DNA of 34,789 nt from Candidatus Aminicenantota bacterium (GTDB lineage: Bacteria; Acidobacteriota; Aminicenantia; Aminicenantales; Aminicenantaceae), in the NCBI GenBank assembly GCA_014727835.1, contig WJMT01000095.1:1-34789 (forward strand), in the 5' to 3' direction. Under the pieces are notes generated by a model. It made no database searches, was not told the origin of the DNA, and was given only the letters and a program-made list of their open reading frames with translations. The position numbers and the translations under genes were made by a program. The first letter of the stretch is position 1; each line of letters begins with the position of its first letter. Positions 26,030 to 34,224 of the stretch are shown here, piece by piece.

Positions 26030-26746
26030 TTATAGCGCATTAGAGGCGGCTTGGGCTCTGTTCAGATTTTTAATCCAGATCTCCCGGAAATAGATATGAT
26101 TCCCCTGTCCCCAGCTCTCACCAGGATGCACTTGGACTCCGATGAATCCCTCCTCCGGAACTCGGAACTTCCCCTCTGCGGTCTCGTCTGTAAATTTCAC
26201 CACATCGGTTCCGTTTAATTTGACCTGGATAAATGGGGGCTGGCCATGGATGCGGACCCAGATCTGGTTATAGGAGTCCTTTTTCCATAAATCTTTGATT
26301 CCGGGATTGTGCAGCAGAAAGCCTCCACCCAGAGGACAGTAAACCGCTCCCACTTCTCCTTCGGGTCTGTAGTCTATGGTGATCTGATAGGAAAGCACAT
26401 TGGGCTGGACCCGCAGAAAAATCCCTGAATCCACAGGATAGTCAGCTTTGACTTCAGCATACAGAACAAAATCCCGGTACTTTTTCTCAGTTACAAGCAG
26501 TCCCCCTTTTCCTTCAGGATACTGACTTCCCACAAGGACTCCTTTCTTCACCTCCCACAGTCCGTGGTCACTGCTGTATTCTGTCAGCTTGCGCCATCCC
26601 TTCAAATCGATCTTGTTGAAAATTTGGGTGAATCCTTCCTCTTCCAGATTAGGTCTCTGTTCATTTCCAAAGCAGACCGGATTTGCTGAACTGACCATGA
26701 GAACAAAAACCAGGCCTGGAATGAGAATAAGCTGTCCTTTGTGCAT
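26030..26746 (-). CDS. Exported DUF1080 (3-keto-disaccharide hydrolase-like) protein
   Basis: A 238-residue protein with an N-terminal signal peptide (MHKGQLILIPGLVFVLMVSSANPVCFG). A DUF1080 jelly-roll fold related to concanavalin-like glucanases follows: FTQIFNKIDLKGWRKL, GLWEVKKGVLVG, KKYRDFVLYAEVK, DSGIFLRV, a middle YNQIWVRIHG, and the C-terminal EGFIGVQVHPG. Members bind or hydrolyse oxidised disaccharides; no catalytic residue can be assigned here. The start shares a base with the stop of the upstream C_GCAxxG_C_C gene, so the two form an operon. Confidence 0.85.
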   Translation of the reverse strand: MHKGQLILIPGLVFVLMVSSANPVCFGNEQRPNLEEEGFTQIFNKIDLKGWRKLTEYSSDHGLWEVKKGVLVGSQYPEGKGGLLVTEKKYRDFVLYAEVKADYPVDSGIFLRVQPNVLSYQITIDYRPEGEVGAVYCPLGGGFLLHNPGIKDLWKKDSYNQIWVRIHGQPPFIQVKLNGTDVVKFTDETAEGKFRVPEEGFIGVQVHPGESWGQGNHIYFREIWIKNLNRAQAASNAL

Positions 26747-27312
26747 CAGACCTTCATCTCCTCAATCAGCTCCTGGACCTTCACTGCAGCCAGCAGCCCT
26801 AATCGGCGGCACACCTTTGAGCTTGTCCCCGGTGTCCGGATATTTTTGCATTTCAGAGGTGCTTGAGACTGCCACCACTTCCAGTACTGATCGCTGGCTG
26901 TGCTGCACAGTGATTTCCCTTCTCTTCTCTCTTTTGCTTTTTCCCCGGCTGCAAATCCCAAACCCATGAATCCTCCGGTCAGCAGCCCGCACAAGTCTTT
27001 TTTACCCATTCCTCCCCCAAAACCGCAGGATGCCCACAGAAATTTTTCAGAAAGTTCGAGATGGTTCAAAGACACCATCAATATGGATTCAGCACAGGAG
27101 TATCCCTTTCCAAAATAATCCATGATCTCCCGGGCCATGGAAGATTTTTTCACCCATTCCGCTTCTTCATCAGAGAGCTCCTCAGCGAGTTTTTCGGCCT
27201 GCTGAAAAGGAAAGGAAAGACGGGTCACATTCGGATTCAAACAGGTTCCGGCCAGAAGACCTGAAACCGAAAACAGAAAATCCCTCCGATTCCAATTCTG
27301 TTTCTCAATCAT
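26746..27312 (-). CDS. Tat-exported C_GCAxxG_C_C family protein
   Basis: A 188-residue protein. The ATG at 27312 is preferred because GAGGAG lies 6-7 bases before it and the next residues give a twin-arginine signal, NRRDFLFSVSGLLAG (Arg9-Arg10). The mature part has the family's conserved cysteines: Cys73 in GYSCAES, Cys96 in SCGFGGGMG, Cys108 in DLCGLLTGG, and later Cys136, Cys155 and Cys168. The family is thought to be redox-active or cofactor-binding, and export through Tat implies folding, possibly with a cofactor, in the cytosol. It is followed directly by the exported DUF1080 protein. Biochemical function is unknown. Confidence 0.82.
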   Translation of the reverse strand: MIEKQNWNRRDFLFSVSGLLAGTCLNPNVTRLSFPFQQAEKLAEELSDEEAEWVKKSSMAREIMDYFGKGYSCAESILMVSLNHLELSEKFLWASCGFGGGMGKKDLCGLLTGGFMGLGFAAGEKAKERREGKSLCSTASDQYWKWWQSQAPLKCKNIRTPGTSSKVCRRLGLLAAVKVQELIEEMKV

Positions 27313-27382
27313 AGACGCTCCTCTCAATTGAAAATTGATTCATTCATTATACACAACACTCCGGCATTTTTCTTAGTAATAA

Positions 27383-27580
27383 TTTTCACCGCAAATGCCC
27401 TGCAGCAAAGCAGGTGCGGTGAGATCGGCTCGCCTGCAAGGTCAAATCTGTATGCATATAATAATAAATAATAACAAGAAATAACATCACCATCATGAAA
27501 CTGAGGAGCAGAATATTGGAGATAGTCCTAATCTTCATGAATCTGTATGATTATGCATACAGATTTGATGAATGATCAGG
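27383..27580 (+). repeat. Dispersed element, copy C (left end missing)
   Basis: Positions 27383-27442 match the second part of the left half of copies A and B (CGCRAATGCCCTG, AACAAAGCAG.TGC, TCGCCTG..AGGT). CACCGC (27387-27392) pairs with GCGGTG (27416-27421). A perfect 17-bp inverted repeat follows (27442-27458 against 27552-27568), enclosing an A-rich stretch. The right end is TGAATGATCAGG at 27569-27580, two bases from the comM stop codon. The left terminal repeat is absent. The remaining gap 27313-27382 shows nothing else. Confidence 0.55.
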
Positions 27581-27581
27581 A

Positions 27582-29105
27582 TTAGCGAAAGTATTTATCC
27601 CACATCCGATACTGAACCGCTTCTGAGATATGAGCTGAGCTCAATTCTTCAGCTCCTTCCAGATCAGTAATGGTCCGGGCCACTTTAAGGACCCGATCAT
27701 AAGCTCTGGCACTGAATCCCAGTTTGTCCACAGCCATGTGCAGAAGCTCTTCTCCGGCCTGATCCGGCTTGCAGAACCGCTTGACCTGTTTAACCCCCAT
27801 TTCCGCGTTGCAGAAAATGTTTTGTTTTCGGAACCTATTGAGCTGACGGTTGCGGGCCTTAACCACTCTCTGCCTGATTGCTTCAGAAGACTCCCCCTCA
27901 TTGCCTGAAGAGATCTCTTTGTACTCCACCTTGGGCACCTCCAAATGAATATCGATTCGGTCCAGTAAGGGGCCTGATATTTTGGAATAATACCGGTTTT
28001 TCTGACTATCCGTACATTCATATTCAGAACCGGGAAAAGAACCATGGGTGTCCTGACACGGATTCATGGAAGCCACCAGCATAAATGAGCAAGGATAGGT
28101 TACAGTCATGGATGCTCTGGAAATGGTGACCTGACCGTCTTCCATGGGCTGCCTGAGGCTTTCCAGCACTTTTTTTCTGAATTCCGGAAGCTCATCCAAA
28201 AACAAGACTCCATGATGGGCCAGACTCACATCTCCGGGCTTAGGGATCATTCCTCCACCGATCAAGCCTGCATCGGATGTGGTGTGGTGGGGCGACCGGA
28301 AGGGCCTGCGGACCACAGCTCCCCTGTTTCCTAACAGACCGGATACACTGTAGATCTGGGTGGCTTCCAAAATTTCCTCAAAAGTCATAGGAGGCATGAT
28401 AGTGGGAAGCCGCCGGGCCATCATGGTTTTGCCTGCTCCGGGAGGCCCGACCATCAATACATTATGCCCCCCGGCTGCCGCCACTTCCAGGGCTCGCTTG
28501 CAGTGTTTTTGACCTTTGATATCCTTGAAATCGCAGTTCATCTTTTCGCTGCGAAGCAGTCTTTTCACATCAAAACAGGATGGCTTGATATCATCACTTT
28601 TATTGAGAAGACTGATAACCTCATTGATGTCATTCAATGCATAAACACCAAGCCCCTTGACCAGCGCTGCTTCTTTTTCATTGGTTTTGGGGATAACGAT
28701 TCCTTTGTATTTTTTCTTTTTTGCCAGCACAGCTGCCGGAAGAATACCGGGAACCGATTTGAGCCGTCCGTCCAAAGCCAGCTCCCCGGTGAACAGAAAA
28801 TCTTTGAGATGCTCACTGGGAAAAGCGTCCAGATGAGCCAGAAGCCCCAAAGATATGGGGAGGTCAAAGGCAGTTCCTTCCTTTTTGCGGTCAGCCGGAG
28901 CTAGATTAACCATGATCTTCCGCCGCGTTATGGGAAATCCACAGTTTTTCAGAGCCGTCTTCACTCTCTCTCTGCTTTCTCTGACTGTTTTATCCGGAAG
29001 CCCGACCATCACAAAATCCGGAACTCCCAGGGCAATGTCGACTTCCACTTCCACTAAATAGGCCTGCACCCCGTAAAGAGCTGCTCCAGCGATTTTAAAC
29101 AGCAT
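27582..29105 (-). CDS. comM: YifB/ComM-type Mg-chelatase-like AAA+ ATPase
   Basis: 507 residues, the normal length. An N-terminal Lon-protease-like domain (about 1-170; VGLPDKTVRESRERV, NLAPADRKKEGTAFDLPI) precedes an AAA+ domain with Walker A GPPGAGKT (220-227), Walker B VLFLDELPEF, and the helix-2 insertion FRSPHHTTSDAGLIGGG. A C-terminal Mg-chelatase domain (RAYDRVLKVARTIADL-like) completes it. ComM is a DNA helicase that promotes branch migration during natural transformation, so the gene hints at competence, though it is widespread. No strong ribosome site precedes the ATG. Confidence 0.93.
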   Translation of the reverse strand: MLFKIAGAALYGVQAYLVEVEVDIALGVPDFVMVGLPDKTVRESRERVKTALKNCGFPITRRKIMVNLAPADRKKEGTAFDLPISLGLLAHLDAFPSEHLKDFLFTGELALDGRLKSVPGILPAAVLAKKKKYKGIVIPKTNEKEAALVKGLGVYALNDINEVISLLNKSDDIKPSCFDVKRLLRSEKMNCDFKDIKGQKHCKRALEVAAAGGHNVLMVGPPGAGKTMMARRLPTIMPPMTFEEILEATQIYSVSGLLGNRGAVVRRPFRSPHHTTSDAGLIGGGMIPKPGDVSLAHHGVLFLDELPEFRKKVLESLRQPMEDGQVTISRASMTVTYPCSFMLVASMNPCQDTHGSFPGSEYECTDSQKNRYYSKISGPLLDRIDIHLEVPKVEYKEISSGNEGESSEAIRQRVVKARNRQLNRFRKQNIFCNAEMGVKQVKRFCKPDQAGEELLHMAVDKLGFSARAYDRVLKVARTITDLEGAEELSSAHISEAVQYRMWDKYFR

Positions 29106-29170
29106 GAGTCTCTAATCATAAAGACGTCGCACATAGCTTTTTTTATCAAACCATCCAAAACAATTTGACC

Positions 29171-29194
29171 CGAATTCTGCACAATCAGAATTTG
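29171..29194 (-). terminator. Hairpin between the MglA-like and comM genes
   Basis: AATTCTG (29173-29179) and CAGAATT (29186-29192) form a perfect 7-bp stem around a 6-base loop. It extends to 9 bp with a wobble and a C-G pair. It lies about 35 bases past the end of the MglA-like gene on the minus strand. No uninterrupted T tract follows, so a terminator role is uncertain. The rest of 29106-29228 holds no gene. Confidence 0.3.
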
Positions 29195-29228
29195 TATTGA
29201 GTCATTCGGATAGAATGGGGAGGAATGA

Positions 29229-30029
29229 TTACTTCTTGATGAATTCTTTTGCCAGTTTTTTCATCTGGTCTTCAATATCCACCTGAGATTTAAATCTGAT
29301 TTTGGTCATCCGGATCTGAGGATCTTCCTTTTTCCCTACAAATTTAATCTCATCCTTGGCTTTGTCTCTCTCTTGTTTGGCTTTTTCCACAACTTCTTTT
29401 CGTTTTTCTTTTTCTTCTTTTTCTGGTTCTCTTTTTTCTCCGAATATTTTTTCTCTAACCACAGGAACAGTCAGTTTGGCGATTTTTTTAAGGGTCTCAA
29501 AAACTCCTACTCCATTGATGGCCGAAGATTCCACATAAGGAAGGCTTAAAGGATTGAGAAGACTATTGAAGGTCTCTTTAGGAATCAGATTATCCAGGTC
29601 TCTTTTGTTATACTGAAACACCAGCGGCATGAAATTCAAGTCCACATTATACTCCACTAAATTTTTCCGCAATCCATCAAAATTTTCCAGATTCGCATCC
29701 AAAAGGGGGATTTGGGAATCAGCCACAAACACGATTCCGTCTGCGCCTTTGAGCACAGTTTTTCGGGAGGCCTCATAAAAGACCTGTCCGGGAACGGTCA
29801 TCAGCTGAAAGTGAATCCGGAAGTCCTGGATCATACCTGCTTTGATGGGAAGAAGGTCAAAAAAGATGGTCCTTTCCACCGGAGTCTCCAGACACAGTAG
29901 ATCTCCCCTGGATTCAGGGTCCATCTTGCTGTAGATGAAACGAAGGTTGGTTGTCTTTCCGCTCAATCCCGGCCCGTAATAGACCACTTTGATGGCAATG
30001 TTTTTTGTGGAATAATTAACGAACGCCAT
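29229..30029 (-). CDS. MglA-like Ras-family GTPase with C-terminal extension
   Basis: A 266-residue small GTPase of the bacterial MglA family. P-loop GPGLSGKTT lies at 19-27, TVPGQVFYEASRKTVLKGADGIVFVADSQ follows at about 78-106, and the base-specificity motif is NKRD (141-144). MglA proteins control polarity and motility, switched by the activator MglB, which is not in the window. The core ends near residue 195; about 70 further residues are highly charged and Glu/Lys-rich (likely coiled coil), an addition beyond the usual roughly 195-residue length. It follows the glycosyltransferase genes on the same strand with about 40 bases between. A weak AGGA precedes the ATG. Confidence 0.85.
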   Translation of the reverse strand: MAFVNYSTKNIAIKVVYYGPGLSGKTTNLRFIYSKMDPESRGDLLCLETPVERTIFFDLLPIKAGMIQDFRIHFQLMTVPGQVFYEASRKTVLKGADGIVFVADSQIPLLDANLENFDGLRKNLVEYNVDLNFMPLVFQYNKRDLDNLIPKETFNSLLNPLSLPYVESSAINGVGVFETLKKIAKLTVPVVREKIFGEKREPEKEEKEKRKEVVEKAKQERDKAKDEIKFVGKKEDPQIRMTKIRFKSQVDIEDQMKKLAKEFIKK

Positions 30030-30067
30030 GGTTCCTATCTTCTTATTTTAAGATTTTTACACAAACC

Positions 30068-31246
30068 TCAATCAGTGTCAAATCCTAAAAATTTGAAAGC
30101 CTTCTTGTATTTTCCCAGAACCTGGTCCCAGGAATAGTGCTCCTTCACATAGGACCTCCCTTTTTTTCCCATGATTCTCCTCAGTTTCCGATCATCCAGC
30201 AATAGGCTCACTGCTGCTTGAAAATCATGGTATTCAGAATACCACAAGCCGGCATTGCTTTTCAGACAGTGGTCTTTGAGCGGCTCTGTCTGTTCCTGGA
30301 CCAAAATAGGTGTGCCGGCAGCCAAAGATTCTAAGGCAGCCATGCACAGACTTTCCAGATAAGAAGGATGGATACTCAAGGCCGCAGCCTGCATAGCGGC
30401 ATTTTTATCTTCCAGAGGAACGAATCCGATGTAACGGATATTTCCATGATCGGGCAGTTCCATAAGCTGTTTTCCCATCAGCACCAGATCCAATTCTGGT
30501 TTTTGGATGGATAGGGTCTCAAAATAATTGAATAAATCCTGACATCCCTTACCCTTTTCAATTCGTCCGGCATAAAGAAGAAAAGGCTGGCTCAGATCAT
30601 ATTTGTCCAGAAAAGCCCGGGCATCTGTGCTCTCTGGAACATCAATCCCAACTCCCACCACATCCCCATACTTTCCTTTGAAACCAAAATATTGACTCAG
30701 CATTCTCTTTTCAGATTCCGTGTTGAAAATGAACGCATCAGGCCGTTCAAACACCTCTTTCATGATATCCAGATGAAGGGGTGGTTCATTGTGGGCTGTG
30801 GGCACCAAGATCTTGGGTTTGGTGGTTCTCTTCAGACCCCAATATGTATTGTAATACAGATAGGTAAAAAAAATGAGCACATCGAATCCGTGTTCTTCTG
30901 TCTCTAAGGCTTTGACCAAATCCGGACAAAAAGGCCCCTGTCTTTCCATCCATTGAATTTCCTGCTCCAAAGAATGATCATGGGAAAAGATCCAATCCGA
31001 ATATTGATTAAACTTTTGGATCTCTCTCTCTTTATGGACCTTGAAGCGTTTGACGGTCACCTGATTCAGCTCTGTGCATCCCGGGTCATATTCATTGCCC
31101 CATCTGATGTAATCTTTGGCTGTAGTGGTGAACACTGTGCAGTTAAAGCCTTTTTGCGCCAAATGCTCAGCGATCTGTCTGCAGTGAAACTCAGATCCTC
31201 CCATCACTTCTGTACCATACCGCTGAACCACAAAGGCGATGTTCAT
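30068..31246 (-). CDS. GT4-family glycosyltransferase
   Basis: A 392-residue GT-B fold glycosyltransferase. The N-terminal domain begins MNIAFVVQRYGTEVMGGSEFHCRQIAEHL, and the C-terminal domain has LLYAGRIEKGKG and the EX7E-type nucleotide-sugar motif in SYLESLCMAALESLAAGTP. It should transfer a sugar from a nucleotide donor onto a growing surface glycan in the cytosol; donor and acceptor are unknown. The ATG overlaps the stop of the upstream glycosyltransferase by four bases, which indicates coupled expression. It is the least similar of the three transferases here. Confidence 0.88.
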   Translation of the reverse strand: MNIAFVVQRYGTEVMGGSEFHCRQIAEHLAQKGFNCTVFTTTAKDYIRWGNEYDPGCTELNQVTVKRFKVHKEREIQKFNQYSDWIFSHDHSLEQEIQWMERQGPFCPDLVKALETEEHGFDVLIFFTYLYYNTYWGLKRTTKPKILVPTAHNEPPLHLDIMKEVFERPDAFIFNTESEKRMLSQYFGFKGKYGDVVGVGIDVPESTDARAFLDKYDLSQPFLLYAGRIEKGKGCQDLFNYFETLSIQKPELDLVLMGKQLMELPDHGNIRYIGFVPLEDKNAAMQAAALSIHPSYLESLCMAALESLAAGTPILVQEQTEPLKDHCLKSNAGLWYSEYHDFQAAVSLLLDDRKLRRIMGKKGRSYVKEHYSWDQVLGKYKKAFKFLGFDTD

Positions 31247-32331
31247 TTTGTCTTTACTCGGGTTTGTGTTGATAGTTCATAGACCGTCTTAAGCAGTTTT
31301 TTCTCAGAATCGAGAGATTTGAATTCCTTAAGCCTCTTTCTTTGGCTCCGAATAACCTTGGCTCTCAATTCTTTATCCCGGGTGACTTGATCAATCAATT
31401 CTCCCAGCTTCCTGAAATCTTTGGTGTTTACCAGAATCCCGGCTTTCTCCAGAGTATAGGGAACTGCTGTGCAGTTGTAAGCAATGACCGGAAGGTCAAA
31501 CACCAGACTTTCTATAAAGGGCAGGCCAAATCCTTCATGTTCGCTCAAGGAGAGAAACACGTCCGAAGCCTTATACAGAGCCATCATTTCTGAGTCGGGA
31601 ATATGACCGGTAAAAACCACCTCATCCGGCTGAATAAAGAATTCGTTCATCAGCTTTATGAGAGCCTGGTGGTATTGGGGCAGAGAGGAGGTTTTTCCAA
31701 TGATGATCAGCCGGATCAAAGGAGAAATGTATTTTTTGTAGTACTGGACCACTCTGATCAGGTCTTCGATTTTTTTGTTGGGCACGATCCGGCCCACAAA
31801 CAATAAATTAGTCCTGTCATCATTGTACAGGTCATAAATAAAGGGATTGACCGGCTGGTTGTATTTTTCAAAATCAACAAACAATGGAAATACATCTGTT
31901 TTTTGGAAACCAAAATGCTCCAGCTCCTCCCGGTTGTATTCTGAATCAGCCAGCGCGAGATGAGTGTGCTTTGAGAGGGATGCGGCTTCCTTCCTTCCGA
32001 TTTGGGTGATGCGGGCCATCTCTTCACTGAAGTTTTCAAAGTATTGAGGCGGTGTGATGTTGTGATAGATGAGGACTCTTCTTCCGGTAAGGGCCCTGAA
32101 TGCATCGGTCATGGGAGATGGAAGTGCAAAATGAAACAGCGTGATATCGGTTTTCTCAGGCCGGGGAAAATGTTCCAAAAGACCGGATTCATGCTCCAAA
32201 CCCTGATCCCGGTTCAAACAGTATATTTCAGACTCAAAACCCTGAGAACGCAGAAATGTTTTTATATGCTGGGCTGTATCGCCAATAGCATCTCCTCTGT
32301 GAAAACTGGGAACCCACTGATTCACTTTCAT
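31243..32331 (-). CDS. GT4-family glycosyltransferase (paralogue 1)
   Basis: A 362-residue GT-B glycosyltransferase. Signatures are VLIYHNITPPQYF in the N-terminal domain, LLFVGRIVPNKKIEDLI, and the donor-binding SEHEGFGLPFIESLVFDLPVIAY with the EX7E pair. It is clearly paralogous to the next gene upstream, sharing QW/QF..S...GDAI, FHF...SP, IYHNITP, DSEYNRxELE and SEHEGFG. The two probably add related sugars in sequence, or arose by tandem duplication. It overlaps both neighbours by four bases (ATGA). Confidence 0.9.
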   Translation of the reverse strand: MKVNQWVPSFHRGDAIGDTAQHIKTFLRSQGFESEIYCLNRDQGLEHESGLLEHFPRPEKTDITLFHFALPSPMTDAFRALTGRRVLIYHNITPPQYFENFSEEMARITQIGRKEAASLSKHTHLALADSEYNREELEHFGFQKTDVFPLFVDFEKYNQPVNPFIYDLYNDDRTNLLFVGRIVPNKKIEDLIRVVQYYKKYISPLIRLIIIGKTSSLPQYHQALIKLMNEFFIQPDEVVFTGHIPDSEMMALYKASDVFLSLSEHEGFGLPFIESLVFDLPVIAYNCTAVPYTLEKAGILVNTKDFRKLGELIDQVTRDKELRAKVIRSQRKRLKEFKSLDSEKKLLKTVYELSTQTRVKTK

Positions 32332-33401
32332 GAGGCATCCTCTTTGATCCGGAATATCTGTTCCAATAAGATCCGGGACACATTGTCTTTTTTATATTTA
32401 TTCAGTGCCTTGTTCTGCGAAGCAATCAGTTTTTCTCTCAAATCCTGATCCTGCTGGATTCGATCGATCAGAGCAGCTGTGCGGAACAGGTCTTTGTCTT
32501 TGATCAGCACCCCTCCCTTGTTCATGGTCTCTCTCACTGCACCGGCTTCATAGGCAATCACAGGGATCTGGTTGTAAAATGCTTCGATCAAAGGAACTCC
32601 GAATCCTTCGTGCTCGCTCATGCTCACGTACACATCACTCATTTTAAAGTAGCTGACCAGCTCGGAAAATTCCACATGTCCGGTCAAATGAACCTGCTCC
32701 AGCTTCAGTTTGTGGATCAGTCTCTGAAGACCCGCATAATATTTTTCCATCCCCCTGTAATCTCCCACCAAGAAAAGCTGGGATTCGGGATTGAAGTAGT
32801 TTTGATACACAAAAAACAGTTTGACCACATCTTCAAATTTTTTATGGGGGGCCACCCGGCTGACAAACAATAATGTGGTTTTTTTCCGGTCCCATATCTT
32901 TTGAGTCAAGCGATCTCCGTTTTGGTCAAATTTGGTGAGGTCTAAAAGAAGAGGAAGGACTCCGGTCCTTGGATACCCGGCTTTCTCCAGCTCTTTCCGG
33001 TTGTATTCTGAATCTCCAAGCGCCAGGTCTACCTTATCAGCAAACATCTTGAGCTCAAGCCGGCCCTTGTAGCACTCTTTTGCCAGTATCCGGTGGCTGT
33101 TTATGAAAAATTCATAAGGGGTGATGTTGTGATAGATCATCACTTTTTTATCCGGGATGCGGAAAAACATTTTGGACACCGGGGAGCCAATGGAAAAATG
33201 GAAGATAACAATGTTTTTTTCAGAACTGAACTCCGGATATTCTCTGAAATCCCGGGCATATTTGGCCGTGCGGCTGTCATAGTACTTGCTGAATATCTCC
33301 GATTCATATCCCTTGCGCTTAAGGGCTCTGCGGATCTCCAGCATCTCATCGGAAATCGCATCTCCATAAGATAAGGATGTGGCAAATTGATGAATCTCCA
33401 C
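32328..33401 (-). CDS. GT4-family glycosyltransferase (paralogue 2)
   Basis: A 357-residue protein from a GTG at 33401. This start is preferred over a GTG three codons earlier because GAAAGG then lies eight bases upstream and the N-terminus (VEIHQFATSLSYGDAI) aligns with that of its paralogue (MKVNQWVPSFHRGDAI). Further motifs are MIYHNITPYEFF, LLFVSRVAPHKKFEDVV and SEHEGFGVPLIEAFYNQIPVIAY. It is a cytosolic transferase for a surface glycan; the sugars are unknown. Confidence 0.88.
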   Translation of the reverse strand: MEIHQFATSLSYGDAISDEMLEIRRALKRKGYESEIFSKYYDSRTAKYARDFREYPEFSSEKNIVIFHFSIGSPVSKMFFRIPDKKVMIYHNITPYEFFINSHRILAKECYKGRLELKMFADKVDLALGDSEYNRKELEKAGYPRTGVLPLLLDLTKFDQNGDRLTQKIWDRKKTTLLFVSRVAPHKKFEDVVKLFFVYQNYFNPESQLFLVGDYRGMEKYYAGLQRLIHKLKLEQVHLTGHVEFSELVSYFKMSDVYVSMSEHEGFGVPLIEAFYNQIPVIAYEAGAVRETMNKGGVLIKDKDLFRTAALIDRIQQDQDLREKLIASQNKALNKYKKDNVSRILLEQIFRIKEDAS

Positions 33402-33426
33402 GACACACACCTTTCAATCCCTGAAC

Positions 33427-33840
33427 CTACTTGAACACATGTCTTTCCAGAGCTCTTTCCCTTTTTTTAAAGGATTCAAAATCCTTTTCCAAAATACTGA
33501 GCTTGACTCTCAAGTCCTCCACTTCGATTTTGAGCTTAGTCAATTCCACCACAATATTATGGGAAAGGCCATAGAGAAGCTTGACATATTCTTTGGTTCG
33601 CTCATCCCCGCCGGTTTGTTCCAGGTGCTTGAGACGATCATTGGTCTCTGCCATCAGGTCCTGATAAGACTCCCGGATCAAAATCCGGATCAACGGACGG
33701 AACGGTCTCATTAATTGAATCAAGATTGTTTTAATAAATGATTTCATGGCATTCCTTTGTTGGATGGAGTCCTGCTCTTTGATCTGCTTCATGATATCAT
33801 TCACATCCACATGATTGTAATTGATTTTGAAAGGACTCAT
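33427..33840 (-). CDS. Uncharacterised helical protein upstream of glycosyltransferases
   Basis: 137 residues from the ATG at 33840, chosen because AGGA lies six bases upstream and the ATGA overlaps the stop of the gene before it. An earlier ATG at 33873 lies inside that gene. The sequence begins MSPFKINYNHVDVNDIMKQI; such VDVxxIMxxI openings are seen in small proteins and methyltransferases of glycan clusters. There is a hydrophobic basic stretch (SFIKTILIQLMRPFRPLIRILI, possibly membrane-associated) and a C-terminal coiled coil (LTKLKIEVEDLRVKLSILEKDF). It may be a scaffold for the glycosyltransferases. No family is assigned. Confidence 0.65.
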   Translation of the reverse strand: MSPFKINYNHVDVNDIMKQIKEQDSIQQRNAMKSFIKTILIQLMRPFRPLIRILIRESYQDLMAETNDRLKHLEQTGGDERTKEYVKLLYGLSHNIVVELTKLKIEVEDLRVKLSILEKDFESFKKRERALERHVFK

Positions 33841-34061
33841 TTTTTCCTGGGTTTGAACAGCATGTCTTCCCAAACACCCAGCACATCCTTGATATCCAGA
33901 TTTGGCTCCAAAGCAGTGTCCTCGATTTCTCTGATCTCTTTATCTGAAAATACTGCTTTCTTTTTCTTCTCAGCCAGCCTGTTCTCAATGTCTCGCATGA
34001 TCTTTCTGTTCTCTTCAGGAGACAGTGATCTGATTTCCAAGAATTCCTTTTCATCTCCCAT
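33837..34061 (-). CDS. Small charged protein, first gene of the glycan operon
   Basis: A 74-residue protein with AGGAG nine bases before its ATG. It is almost entirely helical and charged (SLSPEENRKIMRDIENRLAEKKKK, then FSDKEIREIEDTALEP) with no signal peptide or membrane segment. I do not recognise a named family. The segment RDIENRLAEKKKKAVFSDKEIREIE resembles a short helical stretch found near the start of glycan-cluster methyltransferases, but this is a weak impression. It overlaps the next gene by four bases, so the two products are made together. It is expressed from the region that holds repeat fragment D. Confidence 0.6.
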   Translation of the reverse strand: MGDEKEFLEIRSLSPEENRKIMRDIENRLAEKKKKAVFSDKEIREIEDTALEPNLDIKDVLGVWEDMLFKPRKK

Positions 34062-34090
34062 GAGTCTTTCTCCTCATGAATCATCCAGGT

Positions 34091-34165
34091 CCTTCTGAAT
34101 CATTCACAAAATGTTGATGCCCTTATTATTATTTTCTTTTCTGTAATATGCAAGATTTTTTCAAG
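34091..34165 (-). repeat. Right-half fragment of the dispersed element, inverted (D)
   Basis: Read on the minus strand, this begins with 20 bases identical to 7954-7973. It continues with AGAAAATAATAATAA and a CATCAACATTTT segment like the right half of B0, and ends with a degenerate terminal repeat (TGAATGATTCAG). It includes TTGCAT (34148-34153 reversed), 17 bases, AATAAT (34125-34130 reversed), a promoter candidate for the glycan operon whose first gene starts at 34061. The left half is not present. A solitary CCTGAACTATTCA at 34269-34281 matches the left end of copy A at 12 of 13 positions. Confidence 0.5.
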
Positions 34166-34224
34166 AAGACTTGAATCTGAACCAAGCTGTCTCCAGGCTA
34201 AAATTGAATCAAACAATTTGTGCT

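Noticed and set aside
26007-26055. GCCGC/GCGGC inverted repeat between hutI and the DUF1080 gene as a terminator
   Set aside because: The arms are only five bases and separated by about 35 bases, with no T tract, so it is likely chance.
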